12,957 nt of DNA from Flavobacteriaceae bacterium (GTDB lineage: Bacteria; Bacteroidota; Bacteroidia; Flavobacteriales; Flavobacteriaceae). Positions 1 to 6,806 of the stretch are shown piece after piece. Location: the NCBI GenBank assembly GCA_020347545.1, contig CP070731.1:2385574-2398530 (forward strand), written 5' to 3'. Position numbers and translations under genes: made by a program. Numbering within the stretch: position 1 is the first letter of the stretch; every line of letters begins with the position of its first letter. The notes under the pieces are model-generated. The model was not told the DNA's origin. It was given only the letters and a program-made list of their open reading frames with translations, and did not search any database.

Positions 1-228
1 GTCCTGAGAAACACTGACTGATGCCTTATTGAAAGGCCTTGCAGCTTCAGCATCAAGGGCATTGACCACAATTACAAGCTCATCATCAATGTGATATGTA
101 GGAGAGTAACTGTCCAGTCCAATGGAGTTGTCGGAGCTATCCATACCATTAAAATAGACTACATCATCTTTGGTAGCACAAGAAAACAATAAACCAATTA
201 ATAAAATAAAGGATATAATTTTTTTCAT
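1..228 (-). CDS. Polysaccharide export lipoprotein, Wza/BexD type (partial, 3' end beyond window)
   Basis: This gene is too near the edge to be called as a full ORF, but 76 codons read openly from an ATG at 228-226 to the window edge. The protein begins with a lipoprotein signal: MKK, a hydrophobic stretch, then a lipobox ending LFSC with the acylated cysteine at residue 17. The mature part contains SYSPTYHIDDELVIVVNALD and then EAARPFN, about residues 38-64. These resemble the start of the poly_export (Wza/GfcE) domain in Bacteroidota, where a Y-x-I-x-x-x-D-x-L pattern precedes a short V-x-A-L-D-P-E-A-A-x-P-F-N-like sequence. The family forms the outer-membrane channel that exports capsule or exopolysaccharide. 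It lies 66 bases downstream of the sugar dehydrogenase gene in the same direction, which supports an export role. The identification rests on this short N-terminal piece; lipoprotein status is firmer than the exact family. Confidence 0.8.
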   Translation of the reverse strand, partial: MKKIISFILLIGLLFSCATKDDVVYFNGMDSSDNSIGLDSYSPTYHIDDELVIVVNALDAEAARPFNKASVSVSQD

Positions 229-247
229 AACGAGGGGTTTTACAGAA

Positions 248-278
248 CGAATATACTTATTTATTTCTATTCAACAAA
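248..278 (-). promoter_or_regulatory. Candidate Bacteroidota promoter for the Wza-type gene
   Basis: On the minus strand a TTTG (278-275) is followed after 19 bases by TATATTCG (255-248), one mismatch from the TAnnTTTG -7 box. The spacing fits the -33/-7 promoters known from Bacteroides and Flavobacterium. Transcription would start about 12 bases before the ATG at 228, a short leader. It would give the export gene its own promoter in addition to read-through from the dehydrogenase gene. In an AT-rich spacer this could be chance. Confidence 0.4.
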
Positions 279-294
279 TGCATTCTACTTTGTT

Positions 295-1647
295 CTAGGA
301 CTCTTGATCATTTAATAATTCAGGCTTTTTGCCAATCTGATAATATTCAAACCCCTTTGATGCCAGTCTTAAGTGAGAATATTGGTTCCTGCCGTCAAAA
401 ATTATCGGTTCTATCAGATTCAATTTTAATTCTTCGAAGTCAGGAGAACGAAACTCCTTCCATTCCGTTAGTAAAATCATGGCATTCGCCTCTCTCAACG
501 TTTCATATTTAGAATTAAAATAACTCACATTAGGAGTGTCCTTTAAATAAAAACTTTTTGCCTCATGCATAGCCTTTGGATCATAAGCTTTTATAAGAGC
601 TCCTCTTTTAACCAATTCCTTAACGATATAGATTGCCGGAGCCTCTCTCATATCATCGGTCCCGGGTTTGAATGCCAATCCCCAAAGTGCAAAAGTCTTA
701 TCTGAAAGGTCCTCCCCAAATCGTTTTATGATCTTTTCTGCAATAACAAGTTTTTGTTTGTCATTTACCTCCTCAACTGAAGCGATCAAACCTGCCTGAT
801 ACCCTTTGTCCTCCGCAATTTTTTTCAAGGCCTTCACATCTTTCGGAAAACATGAGCCCCCGTATCCGCTTCCTGGGTAAATAAAACTGTAGCCGATTCT
901 TGAATCTGATCCTATTCCGACCCTAACCTGATTGACATCCGCATCCACCAATTCACAAATATTGGCAATCTCATTCATAAAAGAGATTTTAGTAGCTAAC
1001 ATGGCATTTGCCACATATTTTGTCATTTCCGCTGAGCGAACATCCATTTCGATCATGCGATCATGATTATGTGTAAAAGGTGCATATAGATCTCTCATAA
1101 CCTCAAAGGCTTCCGGATTCTCTGCTCCAATCACAATTCTGTCCGGCTTCATAAAATCCTGTATAGCGGCTCCTTCTTTTAAGAACTCAGGATTTGAAAC
1201 TACACTAAAATCAATATCGGATTCTCTTGAATGAAGTTCTTCGAGAATTACACTTTTAACCTTATCAGCAGTACCTACAGGAACAGTTGATTTATCCACC
1301 ACTACCAAAGGATTTGTCATTTTCTGCCCAATTTCTTTGGCAACGCTTAACACATATTGAAGATCTGCGGAACCATCTTCACCCATGGGGGTACCTACAG
1401 CGATAAAAATTACCTTCGATTTTTCTAAGCCATCCTCAAGTTTGGTGCTAAAATGCAAACTTTTGTTTTCCACATTTTTCAACACCATTGACTCCAGCCC
1501 TGGTTCGTAAATCGGTATGATTCCCTGTTTTAATTTATCTATTTTGCCCTGATCAATATCGATACAGGTTACACTGTTTCCCATTTCCGCAAAACATGTT
1601 CCCGTTACAAGGCCTACATAGCCTGAACCAACAACTGTAATGTTCAT
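295..1647 (-). CDS. UDP-glucose 6-dehydrogenase (UDP-glucose/GDP-mannose dehydrogenase family)
   Basis: Cytoplasmic enzyme that oxidises a nucleotide sugar twice with NAD+, most likely UDP-glucose to UDP-glucuronate for surface polysaccharide. The 450-residue length is normal for the family. The N-terminal Rossmann site is GSGYVG at 7-12. Catalytic positions known from the family are all present: Thr121 in STVPVGT, Glu154 and Glu158 in the NPEFLKEGAA block, Lys210 and Asn214 in KYVANAM, and the nucleophile Cys266 with Asp270 in GGSCFPKD. The C-terminal substrate domain has the usual WGLAFKPGTDDMREAP. Sequence alone cannot fully exclude a GDP-mannose or UDP-HexNAc substrate, but the overall pattern is Ugd/TuaD-like. 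The ATG at 1647 fits because the Rossmann strand starts at residue 2. It lies 3 bases downstream of the antiterminator gene, so the two are almost certainly cotranscribed. Confidence 0.93.
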   Translation of the reverse strand: MNITVVGSGYVGLVTGTCFAEMGNSVTCIDIDQGKIDKLKQGIIPIYEPGLESMVLKNVENKSLHFSTKLEDGLEKSKVIFIAVGTPMGEDGSADLQYVLSVAKEIGQKMTNPLVVVDKSTVPVGTADKVKSVILEELHSRESDIDFSVVSNPEFLKEGAAIQDFMKPDRIVIGAENPEAFEVMRDLYAPFTHNHDRMIEMDVRSAEMTKYVANAMLATKISFMNEIANICELVDADVNQVRVGIGSDSRIGYSFIYPGSGYGGSCFPKDVKALKKIAEDKGYQAGLIASVEEVNDKQKLVIAEKIIKRFGEDLSDKTFALWGLAFKPGTDDMREAPAIYIVKELVKRGALIKAYDPKAMHEAKSFYLKDTPNVSYFNSKYETLREANAMILLTEWKEFRSPDFEELKLNLIEPIIFDGRNQYSHLRLASKGFEYYQIGKKPELLNDQES

Positions 1648-1650
1648 ATT

Positions 1651-2193
1651 TTAAACTTTTACAAATTCTTTTTTCTCAATTTTTCTCAAAAAACTCAACG
1701 GAATATTAACATTAAAACAGCTTCCCAGGGAATCTATTTTTACCACGACTCTATGATTGTTGCCTTCCTTGATACATGTGGCTATAAGGCCCATAAAAGG
1801 TCCGTTAACTACTTCCACATCGTCACCCGCAGTAACGTTTATACAATTTGAAACCTCATGCCCCTCTGAAGTACCACTTAAAATCCTCAGGTTTTCTATT
1901 TCCAAGGGCCTGATTTTAGCCGGTTTTCCCAAGTGCTTAAGCACACTTACCGTTCCTTGTATTGGAAGTGTCTTATAGAGGTCTTTTTCCTCCATATGAA
2001 CGAAAATATAAGAAGGTATTAGGGGGAGTTCAATGGTTTTCTTTCTGTCACTCCATTGTCTTACTGTCTTTACAGTAGGTAGAAAAGCCTCTATTCCCTG
2101 CTGTTGCATCCTCTCATATACTTTTTTCTCCGATCTTGGCTTCGTGAAAATAGCAAACCATTCACACTTCACCTCATTTTGACTCACACTCAT
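1651..2193 (-). CDS. UpxY-type transcription antiterminator (NusG paralogue)
   Basis: A 180-residue NusG-like protein. Residues 11-105 form the NGN domain, with the typical start WFAIFTKPRSEKKV and the later PLIPSYIFV strand. Residues about 121-150 form a KOW domain (AGDDVEVVNGPFMG). The size, and its position as first gene ahead of polysaccharide genes, match UpxY of Bacteroides. There, such paralogues bind RNA polymerase near the operon's 5' leader and prevent premature termination across the long capsule operon; housekeeping NusG normally lies among ribosomal genes instead. The likely target is its own operon, which includes the dehydrogenase gene 3 bases downstream and the Wza-type export gene. 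No UpxZ-like partner is visible here. The ATG at 2193 has no Shine-Dalgarno sequence, as is usual in this phylum. Confidence 0.88.
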   Translation of the reverse strand: MSVSQNEVKCEWFAIFTKPRSEKKVYERMQQQGIEAFLPTVKTVRQWSDRKKTIELPLIPSYIFVHMEEKDLYKTLPIQGTVSVLKHLGKPAKIRPLEIENLRILSGTSEGHEVSNCINVTAGDDVEVVNGPFMGLIATCIKEGNNHRVVVKIDSLGSCFNVNIPLSFLRKIEKKEFVKV

Positions 2194-2205
2194 AGGTTAA
2201 AACAT

Positions 2206-2215
2206 TTGTTAACAA
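2206..2215. repeat. Perfect 10-bp palindrome in the leader of the antiterminator gene
   Basis: TTGTTAACAA is a perfect 10-bp palindrome centred 17-18 bases upstream of the antiterminator ATG (2193), between that ATG and the candidate -7 box. It could be a protein-binding site. It has no loop, so it is unlikely to act as an RNA hairpin. Short AT-rich palindromes also arise by chance. Confidence 0.3.
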
Positions 2216-2245
2216 TAGCAGTTTAAATTCTTTTGATTCAACGAA

Positions 2246-2253
2246 CAAATATA
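2246..2253 (-). promoter_or_regulatory. Candidate -7 box for the UpxY-ugd-wza operon
   Basis: The minus strand reads TATATTTG, an exact match to the Bacteroidota -7 consensus TAnnTTTG. The expected start would be near 2239, leaving a leader of about 45 bases before the ATG at 2193. The -33 element is weak: a TTAG lies about 21 bases upstream. It sits back to back with a second exact match on the plus strand at 2276-2283, consistent with a divergent promoter region. Confidence 0.55.
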
Positions 2254-2275
2254 ATATTTAATATATTTACGACTC

Positions 2276-2283
2276 TAATTTTG
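2276..2283 (+). promoter_or_regulatory. Candidate -7 box for the glycosyltransferase pair
   Basis: The plus strand reads TAATTTTG, an exact TAnnTTTG match. A start near 2290 would leave a leader of about 38 bases before the TTG start codon at 2328. I see no good -33 TTG/TTTG at the right distance, so support comes from the -7 box and its position alone. Confidence 0.42.
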
Positions 2284-2327
2284 TCACCTAATATCGCTGA
2301 TTTTAATATTCTTTAATCCTATCTTCT

Positions 2328-3419
2328 TTGAACAGAGTAATTATATCCGCTTCCAACGATTTGACCACGGATCAGCGTATCCATCGAACCTGTGAATGTT
2401 TTAACGAAATGGGGTTTGAAATATTGTTGATAGGAAGAATCATTAATAATAAAGCGCCCCTTGATAAACCCTTTAAAATAAAGAGATTTTCACTTTTTTT
2501 TAAAAGAGGGTTTTTATTTTATGCTGATCTTAACATAAGGTTATTCTGGAAATTGCTGTTTTCCCGGAAACAGCTGCTCTTTTCCAATGATTTAGACACG
2601 CTTTTACCTAATTTTCTGGTGAGTCGATTGACCGCGACGCCATTGATTTATGACAGTCACGAATTATTCACAGAGGTTCCTGAGTTAATTTCGCGCAATC
2701 ATGTCAGGTCCTTTTGGTTAAAACTGGAAAAACTAATCTTTCCGAAGCTAAAAAATATCATCACCGTTAATAAAAAAATTGCAGATTATTACACCTCAAA
2801 ATACAGAGTTCCTGTCAAAGTCATCAGAAACGTCCCTGTCCCGATTGAAAAAAAAGGTTATACTGCTCCTGAAATAAATTTAGGTCCTAAAAGAATCATC
2901 TATCAGGGTGCATTGAACCTTGGAAGGGGGGTTGAGTTGATGATCGATGCCATGCAATTTTTACCGGAATATCAATTTCTTATTGCCGGTGATGGAGATA
3001 TTGCCGACCATTTAAAACATCGAGTGCATGATCTTGGCCTAGAAGATCGAATAATTTTTAAAGGGAAACTGAAGCCGGAAGAACTCAGAGAGCTTACAAA
3101 ACAATCCGATGTGGGTTTAAGCCTGGAGGAAGATTTAGGGCTTAATTACAGATATTGCCTCCCCAATAAGGTTTTTGACTATATCCACGGAGGGATTCCT
3201 GTTATAGTTACTGACCTCCCATTACTGAAGAACTTAGTATCTTCATACAAAATTGGAGAAGTGCTTAAAAATAGAGATCCTAATGAATTGGCTGCAGCTA
3301 TTGAACGCGTTGTCAAAAACAAAAATTCATTTAAAAAATATCTCGAATATGCGGCAAACCAATTGAATTGGAACAAGGAGAAAATAAAATTGAAAGAAGT
3401 TGTCGAAAATGTCAAGTAA
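2328..3419 (+). CDS. Glycosyltransferase, GT-B fold, family 4-like
   Basis: Cytoplasmic or membrane-associated sugar transferase, probably adding a sugar to a lipid-linked intermediate of the surface polysaccharide. The N-terminal strand with SASNDLTTDQRIHR (7-20) is typical of Bacteroidota GT4-like enzymes. YDSHELFTEVPELI (108-121) closes the acceptor half. The donor half has IYQGALNLGRGVELMIDAM (191-209), the strand LIAGDGD (218-224), and LPNKVFDYIHGGIPVIV (278-294). In the last block Asp replaces the Glu usual in the E-x7-E motif. The start is a TTG: the nearest in-frame upstream codon that matters is a TAA at 2313, and the next ATG would delete the first 27 residues including the conserved strand. 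It overlaps the next gene by 11 bases, so they form one transcript. Sugar and linkage cannot be told from sequence. Confidence 0.85.
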   Translation: MNRVIISASNDLTTDQRIHRTCECFNEMGFEILLIGRIINNKAPLDKPFKIKRFSLFFKRGFLFYADLNIRLFWKLLFSRKQLLFSNDLDTLLPNFLVSRLTATPLIYDSHELFTEVPELISRNHVRSFWLKLEKLIFPKLKNIITVNKKIADYYTSKYRVPVKVIRNVPVPIEKKGYTAPEINLGPKRIIYQGALNLGRGVELMIDAMQFLPEYQFLIAGDGDIADHLKHRVHDLGLEDRIIFKGKLKPEELRELTKQSDVGLSLEEDLGLNYRYCLPNKVFDYIHGGIPVIVTDLPLLKNLVSSYKIGEVLKNRDPNELAAAIERVVKNKNSFKKYLEYAANQLNWNKEKIKLKEVVENVK

Positions 3420-4527
3420 AAAAATTCATGTCATCTGCTTTGACGTGCCCTATCCTGCTGATTATGGGGGTGTGATTGATAGTTTTTACAGAATAAAACA
3501 ATTGTCAAATGAAGGATATCACATTTACCTGCACGTTTTCCATTATGGTAGGAATTCCCAACCAGTTCTGACCAAATATTGTAAGGAAGTTTTTTACTAT
3601 AAGAGAAAAACGGGGTTAACAAACGCACTTGGTATTCTTCCGTATATTGTAAAATCAAGAAAAAGCGAGGAATTGATAAAGAACCTGAAAAAGGTAAAAG
3701 CTCCGATTCTCTTCGAAGGACTTCATACTACCTTGCTCATTAAAAAGGGTCTTTTTAAAGATCGAAAGCGTCTGGTACGGATGCATAATGTTGAGCATGA
3801 ATATTATCGGGAACTTATGAAATCAGAGATCAATTTGATAAAAAAATTATTTTTCTGGATTGAAGTTCAACGCTTGAAACGCTATGAAAAAATCCTGGAT
3901 AAGGCGGATCTGATATTGCCTATTTCGATCTCGGAAACTGCTTATTTTAAGGAAAAGTTTGGAGAAAAAGTAGTATTTCTACCGGCATTTCACTCTCATG
4001 ACAAATTGCATGAACTCTCAAAAAAAGGCTATTTTGGACTATACCATGGAAACCTGAAGGTTAAAGATAATATCAAAACCGCATTTTTTCTGATCGAGAT
4101 TTTCAAAAAAATTGATTTTCCTTTTATCATTGCAGGTCAAACTGATAATGCTAAGCTTCTTTCCCTGATTGACGAATACAGAAACCTTAGCTTTATTGAA
4201 CTGAAAAACGATGCCCAACTCAATGAATTGTTCCACCGGGCTCAGGTAAATGTGTTTTTTACATCCAATAAATCGGGTGTTAAACTAAAATTATTGAATG
4301 CTCTATTTCAGAGCAGGCATGTTATTGGGAATCAAAAAATGATAGACGGTTCAGGCCTGAATTCCCTTTGCATTGAGGCAAACACCGCTGAACAGCTTAT
4401 TACTGAATTGCTTAAAATAATCGATGCTAATTTTACCAAGGAGATATTAGACCAAAGAAAAAAAGAACTTGAATTGTACAGCAATAAGAGAAATGTGGAA
4501 ACCCTTAAAAATTTAATTCACACTTAA
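3409..4527 (+). CDS. Glycosyltransferase, GT-B fold (second of pair)
   Basis: Predicted sugar transferase of 372 residues acting with its upstream neighbour. The N-terminal half has DVPYPADYGGVIDSFYRIKQL (about 12-32), a glycine-rich acceptor-side loop common in GT4-like enzymes, and VRMHNVEHEYYREL (about 123-136). The C-terminal donor half has LYHGNLKVKDN (about 211-221), FIIAGQ, and SGVKLKLLNAL (289-299). In that last block Asn297 stands where family members usually have the catalytic-site Glu of E-x7-E, so the donor site is unusual. The ATG at 3409 is preferred over a TTG at 3400 because the conserved strand KKIHVICFD then begins at residue 4. It overlaps the upstream gene by 11 bases and shares its stop TTAA with the convergent ATPase gene. 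Divergent sequence makes family assignment less sure than for its partner. Confidence 0.75.
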   Translation: MSSKKIHVICFDVPYPADYGGVIDSFYRIKQLSNEGYHIYLHVFHYGRNSQPVLTKYCKEVFYYKRKTGLTNALGILPYIVKSRKSEELIKNLKKVKAPILFEGLHTTLLIKKGLFKDRKRLVRMHNVEHEYYRELMKSEINLIKKLFFWIEVQRLKRYEKILDKADLILPISISETAYFKEKFGEKVVFLPAFHSHDKLHELSKKGYFGLYHGNLKVKDNIKTAFFLIEIFKKIDFPFIIAGQTDNAKLLSLIDEYRNLSFIELKNDAQLNELFHRAQVNVFFTSNKSGVKLKLLNALFQSRHVIGNQKMIDGSGLNSLCIEANTAEQLITELLKIIDANFTKEILDQRKKELELYSNKRNVETLKNLIHT

Positions 4528-5183
4528 ACGACTTCAAAAATCTTACCTCCTTCACATTTGATCGTCTTATGCGGGAACTTCAATATCAAAGCATAATCAT
4601 GAGTGGCCATCAGTATCGTAATTCCTGCCTTGTTTATTTCTTCCAGAACATTCATGATTTCAACAGAGGTCTTAGGGTCGAGGTTTCCGGTAGGCTCATC
4701 AGCAAGAATCATCTCAGGTGTATTCAGTAAGGCACGCGCAATGGCGATTCTTTGTTGTTCACCACCTGATAACTGGTAAGGCATCTTAAACCCTTTTGTT
4801 TTCATATCCACTTTTTCCAGAACTTCATTGATTTTGGCATCCATTTGATTTTTGCCTTTCCATCCTGTAGCTTTCAAAACAAAAAGCAAATTTTCATAGA
4901 CCGAACGGTCATTTAACAATTGAAAATCCTGAAATACGATTCCTATTTTACGTCTTAAAAAAGGAATCTCTTTTTCTTTAAGTTTCTTAAGGTCAAACCC
5001 AACAATTGATCCGGTCCCATCTTGCAAAGGGAGGTCTCCATAAAGAGTTTTCATCAAACTACTTTTCCCACTTCCTGTTTTTCCAATCAGATAATTAAAA
5101 TCTCCCTTTTTAATCTCAAGATTGATGTCCGAAAGGATTAGGTTTTCTCTTTGAAATATGTTTGCATTCTTAAGTTGAAGCAT
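4524..5183 (-). CDS. ftsE: ABC transporter ATPase, FtsE-like
   Basis: A 219-residue cytoplasmic ABC ATPase with every core motif: Walker A GKTGSGKS (34-41), Q-loop Gln85 in VFQDFQLL, signature LSGGEQQR (138-145), Walker B MILADE ending at Glu163, D-loop NLD, and switch His195 in ATHD. The length, the single domain and the LADEPTGNLDP block fit the FtsE/LolD/MacB group. The SVYENLLFVLKATG stretch and the short C-terminus favour FtsE, which pairs with FtsX in the inner membrane to activate peptidoglycan hydrolases during division. No FtsX gene lies next to it, so FtsE rather than LolD is an inference from the motifs. It seems to be transcribed alone and converges on the glycosyltransferase pair. 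The ATG at 5183 is followed directly by the first strand. Confidence 0.85.
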   Translation of the reverse strand: MLQLKNANIFQRENLILSDINLEIKKGDFNYLIGKTGSGKSSLMKTLYGDLPLQDGTGSIVGFDLKKLKEKEIPFLRRKIGIVFQDFQLLNDRSVYENLLFVLKATGWKGKNQMDAKINEVLEKVDMKTKGFKMPYQLSGGEQQRIAIARALLNTPEMILADEPTGNLDPKTSVEIMNVLEEINKAGITILMATHDYALILKFPHKTIKCEGGKIFEVV

Positions 5184-5257
5184 TTTACTTTTTTTGAAGT
5201 GATAAAGACCCTTTCAACAGACTCTTTTTTTTTATGACGATGAAATCTTAAGAGGAA

Positions 5258-5265
5258 CAAACTTA
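5258..5265 (-). promoter_or_regulatory. Candidate -7 box for the FtsE-like gene
   Basis: The minus strand reads TAAGTTTG, an exact TAnnTTTG match, about 75 bases upstream of the ATG at 5183. No convincing -33 element is present. It lies in the 237-base divergent spacer between this gene and the thioredoxin lipoprotein gene. That spacer is very AT-rich and shows nothing else clear apart from two TTTTAAC copies at 5314 and 5326. Confidence 0.4.
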
Positions 5266-5358
5266 ATGTATAAATTTGAAATAATAAAGTTGCTTTTGAA
5301 TGATTTAATCATCTTTTAACAAAGTTTTTAACTTTTAAATCAAGGAAAATTGAGAGGA

Positions 5359-5392
5359 TTGGCCCATATTAGCGTCTTAAAAAATATATTAG
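5359..5392 (+). promoter_or_regulatory. Weak candidate promoter for the thioredoxin lipoprotein gene
   Basis: TTGG at 5359-5362 is followed after 22 bases by TATATTAG (5385-5392), one mismatch from TAnnTTTG. The spacing is at the long end of what is known for this promoter type. The leader to the ATG at 5421 would be about 22 bases. I found no better candidate in the spacer. Confidence 0.25.
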
Positions 5393-5420
5393 AGAAACGC
5401 GTATCTTAATTTCAAATTCT

Positions 5421-6671
5421 ATGCATAAGGACAATAATTCTGTAAAATACTTTGTACTCAAATTCTTAAGCCTGTTCCTACTGTTAATAATTCTGGTATC
5501 CTGTGAAGAGCCCAGGCCTGAATTAGGATTAAAATCAGGAGTGTGGAGAGGGGAAATTACGGCACAGGGAAACAATATCCCTTTTAACTTTGAAGTCAAA
5601 AAAGATGAAGGAGCCTATGAGATCCTTCTTATTAATGGAATGGAAAAACTGAAGATTGACCGAATTGACATAATTGGGGATTCACTTTTTTTCGACATGC
5701 ATATTTTTGACATTAGCATAAAAGCAGAGATTGATAAGGAAAAACTGTCAGGATCGTACAGCAAAAACTACGCTGACGGCTACGTGTTACCTTTCAGAGC
5801 CACCTATGGAAAACCTCGAAGGTTCGATAATATAACGGTATCTGATGCATTCGATGGGACCTGGGAAACTACATTTACGGATAAAAATGGCAAAAAGACA
5901 TCGGCAATAGGCATTTTTGAATCTGATTCCACTGGATTAAATGGAACTTTTCTGAGTAAAACGGGTGATTACAGATTTTTAGATGGTTATGTTGAAAAAG
6001 ATACAATGCACCTGTACAGCTTTGATGGAAATCACATTTATAAATTTAAAGTGCGCAAAGAAAATGACAGCATCCTAAAGGGTGAGTTCTGGTCAGGGAA
6101 AACAAGCTACAAAACGTTTGTTTCTATGAGAAATGACAGCGCCCGCTTACCTGATGCAAATAGTTTGACTTATCTCAAGGAAGGATATGATGAAATTGAT
6201 TTTTCATTTCCTGACCTGGAAGGAAACATGGTTTCTCTAAGCGATGAAAAATTTGAGAACAAAGTAGTTATTCTTCAGATCCTGGGAACCTGGTGCCCAA
6301 ATTGTATGGATGAAACGCGATTCCTGTCGGACTGGTACAAAAAAAACAATTCAGAAGAAGTTGAAATTCTGGGGCTGGCGTACGAAATAAGACCTGACTT
6401 CGAATATGCAAAAGAAAGAGTTCTTACGATGAAGGCTAAAATGAATGTACCCTATGATTTTGTAATTGCCGGAACCTCTTCTACAAAATCAGCATCGGAA
6501 TCTTTGCCAATGTTGAACAAAGTTATTTCATTTCCAACTTCAATAATCATAGATAAAAAAGGAAAAGTGAGACGAATACACACGGGATTCTCTGGCCCTG
6601 CAACCGGTATTTATTATGAAGAATTTGTGGATGACTTTAACCAGTTTATGAGTTCGCTGCTAAATGAGTAA
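5421..6671 (+). CDS. Lipoprotein with C-terminal TlpA-like thioredoxin domain
   Basis: A 416-residue envelope protein. Residues 1-28 are a lipoprotein signal (hydrophobic LSLFLLLIILVSC, acylated Cys28), so it should be anchored in the outer or inner membrane facing the periplasm. Residues about 36-245 are beta-rich and appear to hold two related units, each opening with a Trp (42 and 148) in G-x-W and closing with L-x-G-x-[YF]. Residues 260-416 form a thioredoxin fold of the TlpA/ResA type: PDLEGNMVSL lead-in, active site WCPNC (Cys292, Cys295), and the conserved cis-Pro372 in FPTSIIID. The fold suggests a thiol-disulfide reductase acting on periplasmic substrates, but which ones is unknown. 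It is separated from the FtsE-like gene by a divergent spacer and from the TPR gene by 135 bases containing a promoter candidate, so it is probably its own unit. Confidence 0.82.
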   Translation: MHKDNNSVKYFVLKFLSLFLLLIILVSCEEPRPELGLKSGVWRGEITAQGNNIPFNFEVKKDEGAYEILLINGMEKLKIDRIDIIGDSLFFDMHIFDISIKAEIDKEKLSGSYSKNYADGYVLPFRATYGKPRRFDNITVSDAFDGTWETTFTDKNGKKTSAIGIFESDSTGLNGTFLSKTGDYRFLDGYVEKDTMHLYSFDGNHIYKFKVRKENDSILKGEFWSGKTSYKTFVSMRNDSARLPDANSLTYLKEGYDEIDFSFPDLEGNMVSLSDEKFENKVVILQILGTWCPNCMDETRFLSDWYKKNNSEEVEILGLAYEIRPDFEYAKERVLTMKAKMNVPYDFVIAGTSSTKSASESLPMLNKVISFPTSIIIDKKGKVRRIHTGFSGPATGIYYEEFVDDFNQFMSSLLNE

Positions 6672-6690
6672 CGTTAAAACTTCCAAATTC

Positions 6691-6733
6691 ATTGTTACTT
6701 TTCAACAATCTGGTCAACTAATCAACAATTTGG
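6691..6733. repeat. Cluster of AACAAT repeats upstream of the TPR gene
   Basis: Two direct copies, TCAACAATCTGG (6702-6713) and TCAACAATTTGG (6722-6733), match at 11 of 12 bases with a 20-base period, close to two helical turns. The first also pairs with ATTGTT at 6691-6696 to make an inverted repeat, ATTGTT-N7-AACAAT. CCAAATT at 6683-6689 is roughly inverse to the second copy. The cluster lies 43-85 bases upstream of the candidate -7 box of the TPR gene, so it may be an operator. The hairpin has no T-run after it and is a poor terminator. Confidence 0.4.
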
Positions 6734-6754
6734 CAATTTATTTTTTATTTCACG

Positions 6755-6783
6755 TTAGCTAAATAATCTAAGTACTATTTTTG
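6755..6783 (+). promoter_or_regulatory. Candidate promoter for the TPR-barrel operon
   Basis: TATTTTTG at 6776-6783 is an exact TAnnTTTG match. A TTAG at 6755-6758, one mismatch from TTTG, lies 17 bases upstream, within the known spacing range. A start near 6790 would leave a leader of about 17 bases before the ATG at 6807. Confidence 0.5.
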
Positions 6784-6806
6784 ATTTTTATCTCGATTCT
6801 CACGCA

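Noticed and set aside
3400..3408. TTG at 3400 as start of the second glycosyltransferase
   Set aside because: An ATG nine bases downstream is a better start and leaves the conserved first strand intact.
5369..5599. A 76-codon minus-strand frame across the start of the lipoprotein gene
   Set aside because: It overlaps the signal peptide and first beta unit of a well-supported gene and has no recognisable features.
6691..6709. ATTGTT-N7-AACAAT as a terminator for the lipoprotein gene
   Set aside because: The stem is only 6 AT-rich pairs and no T-run follows. I kept it only as part of a repeat cluster.
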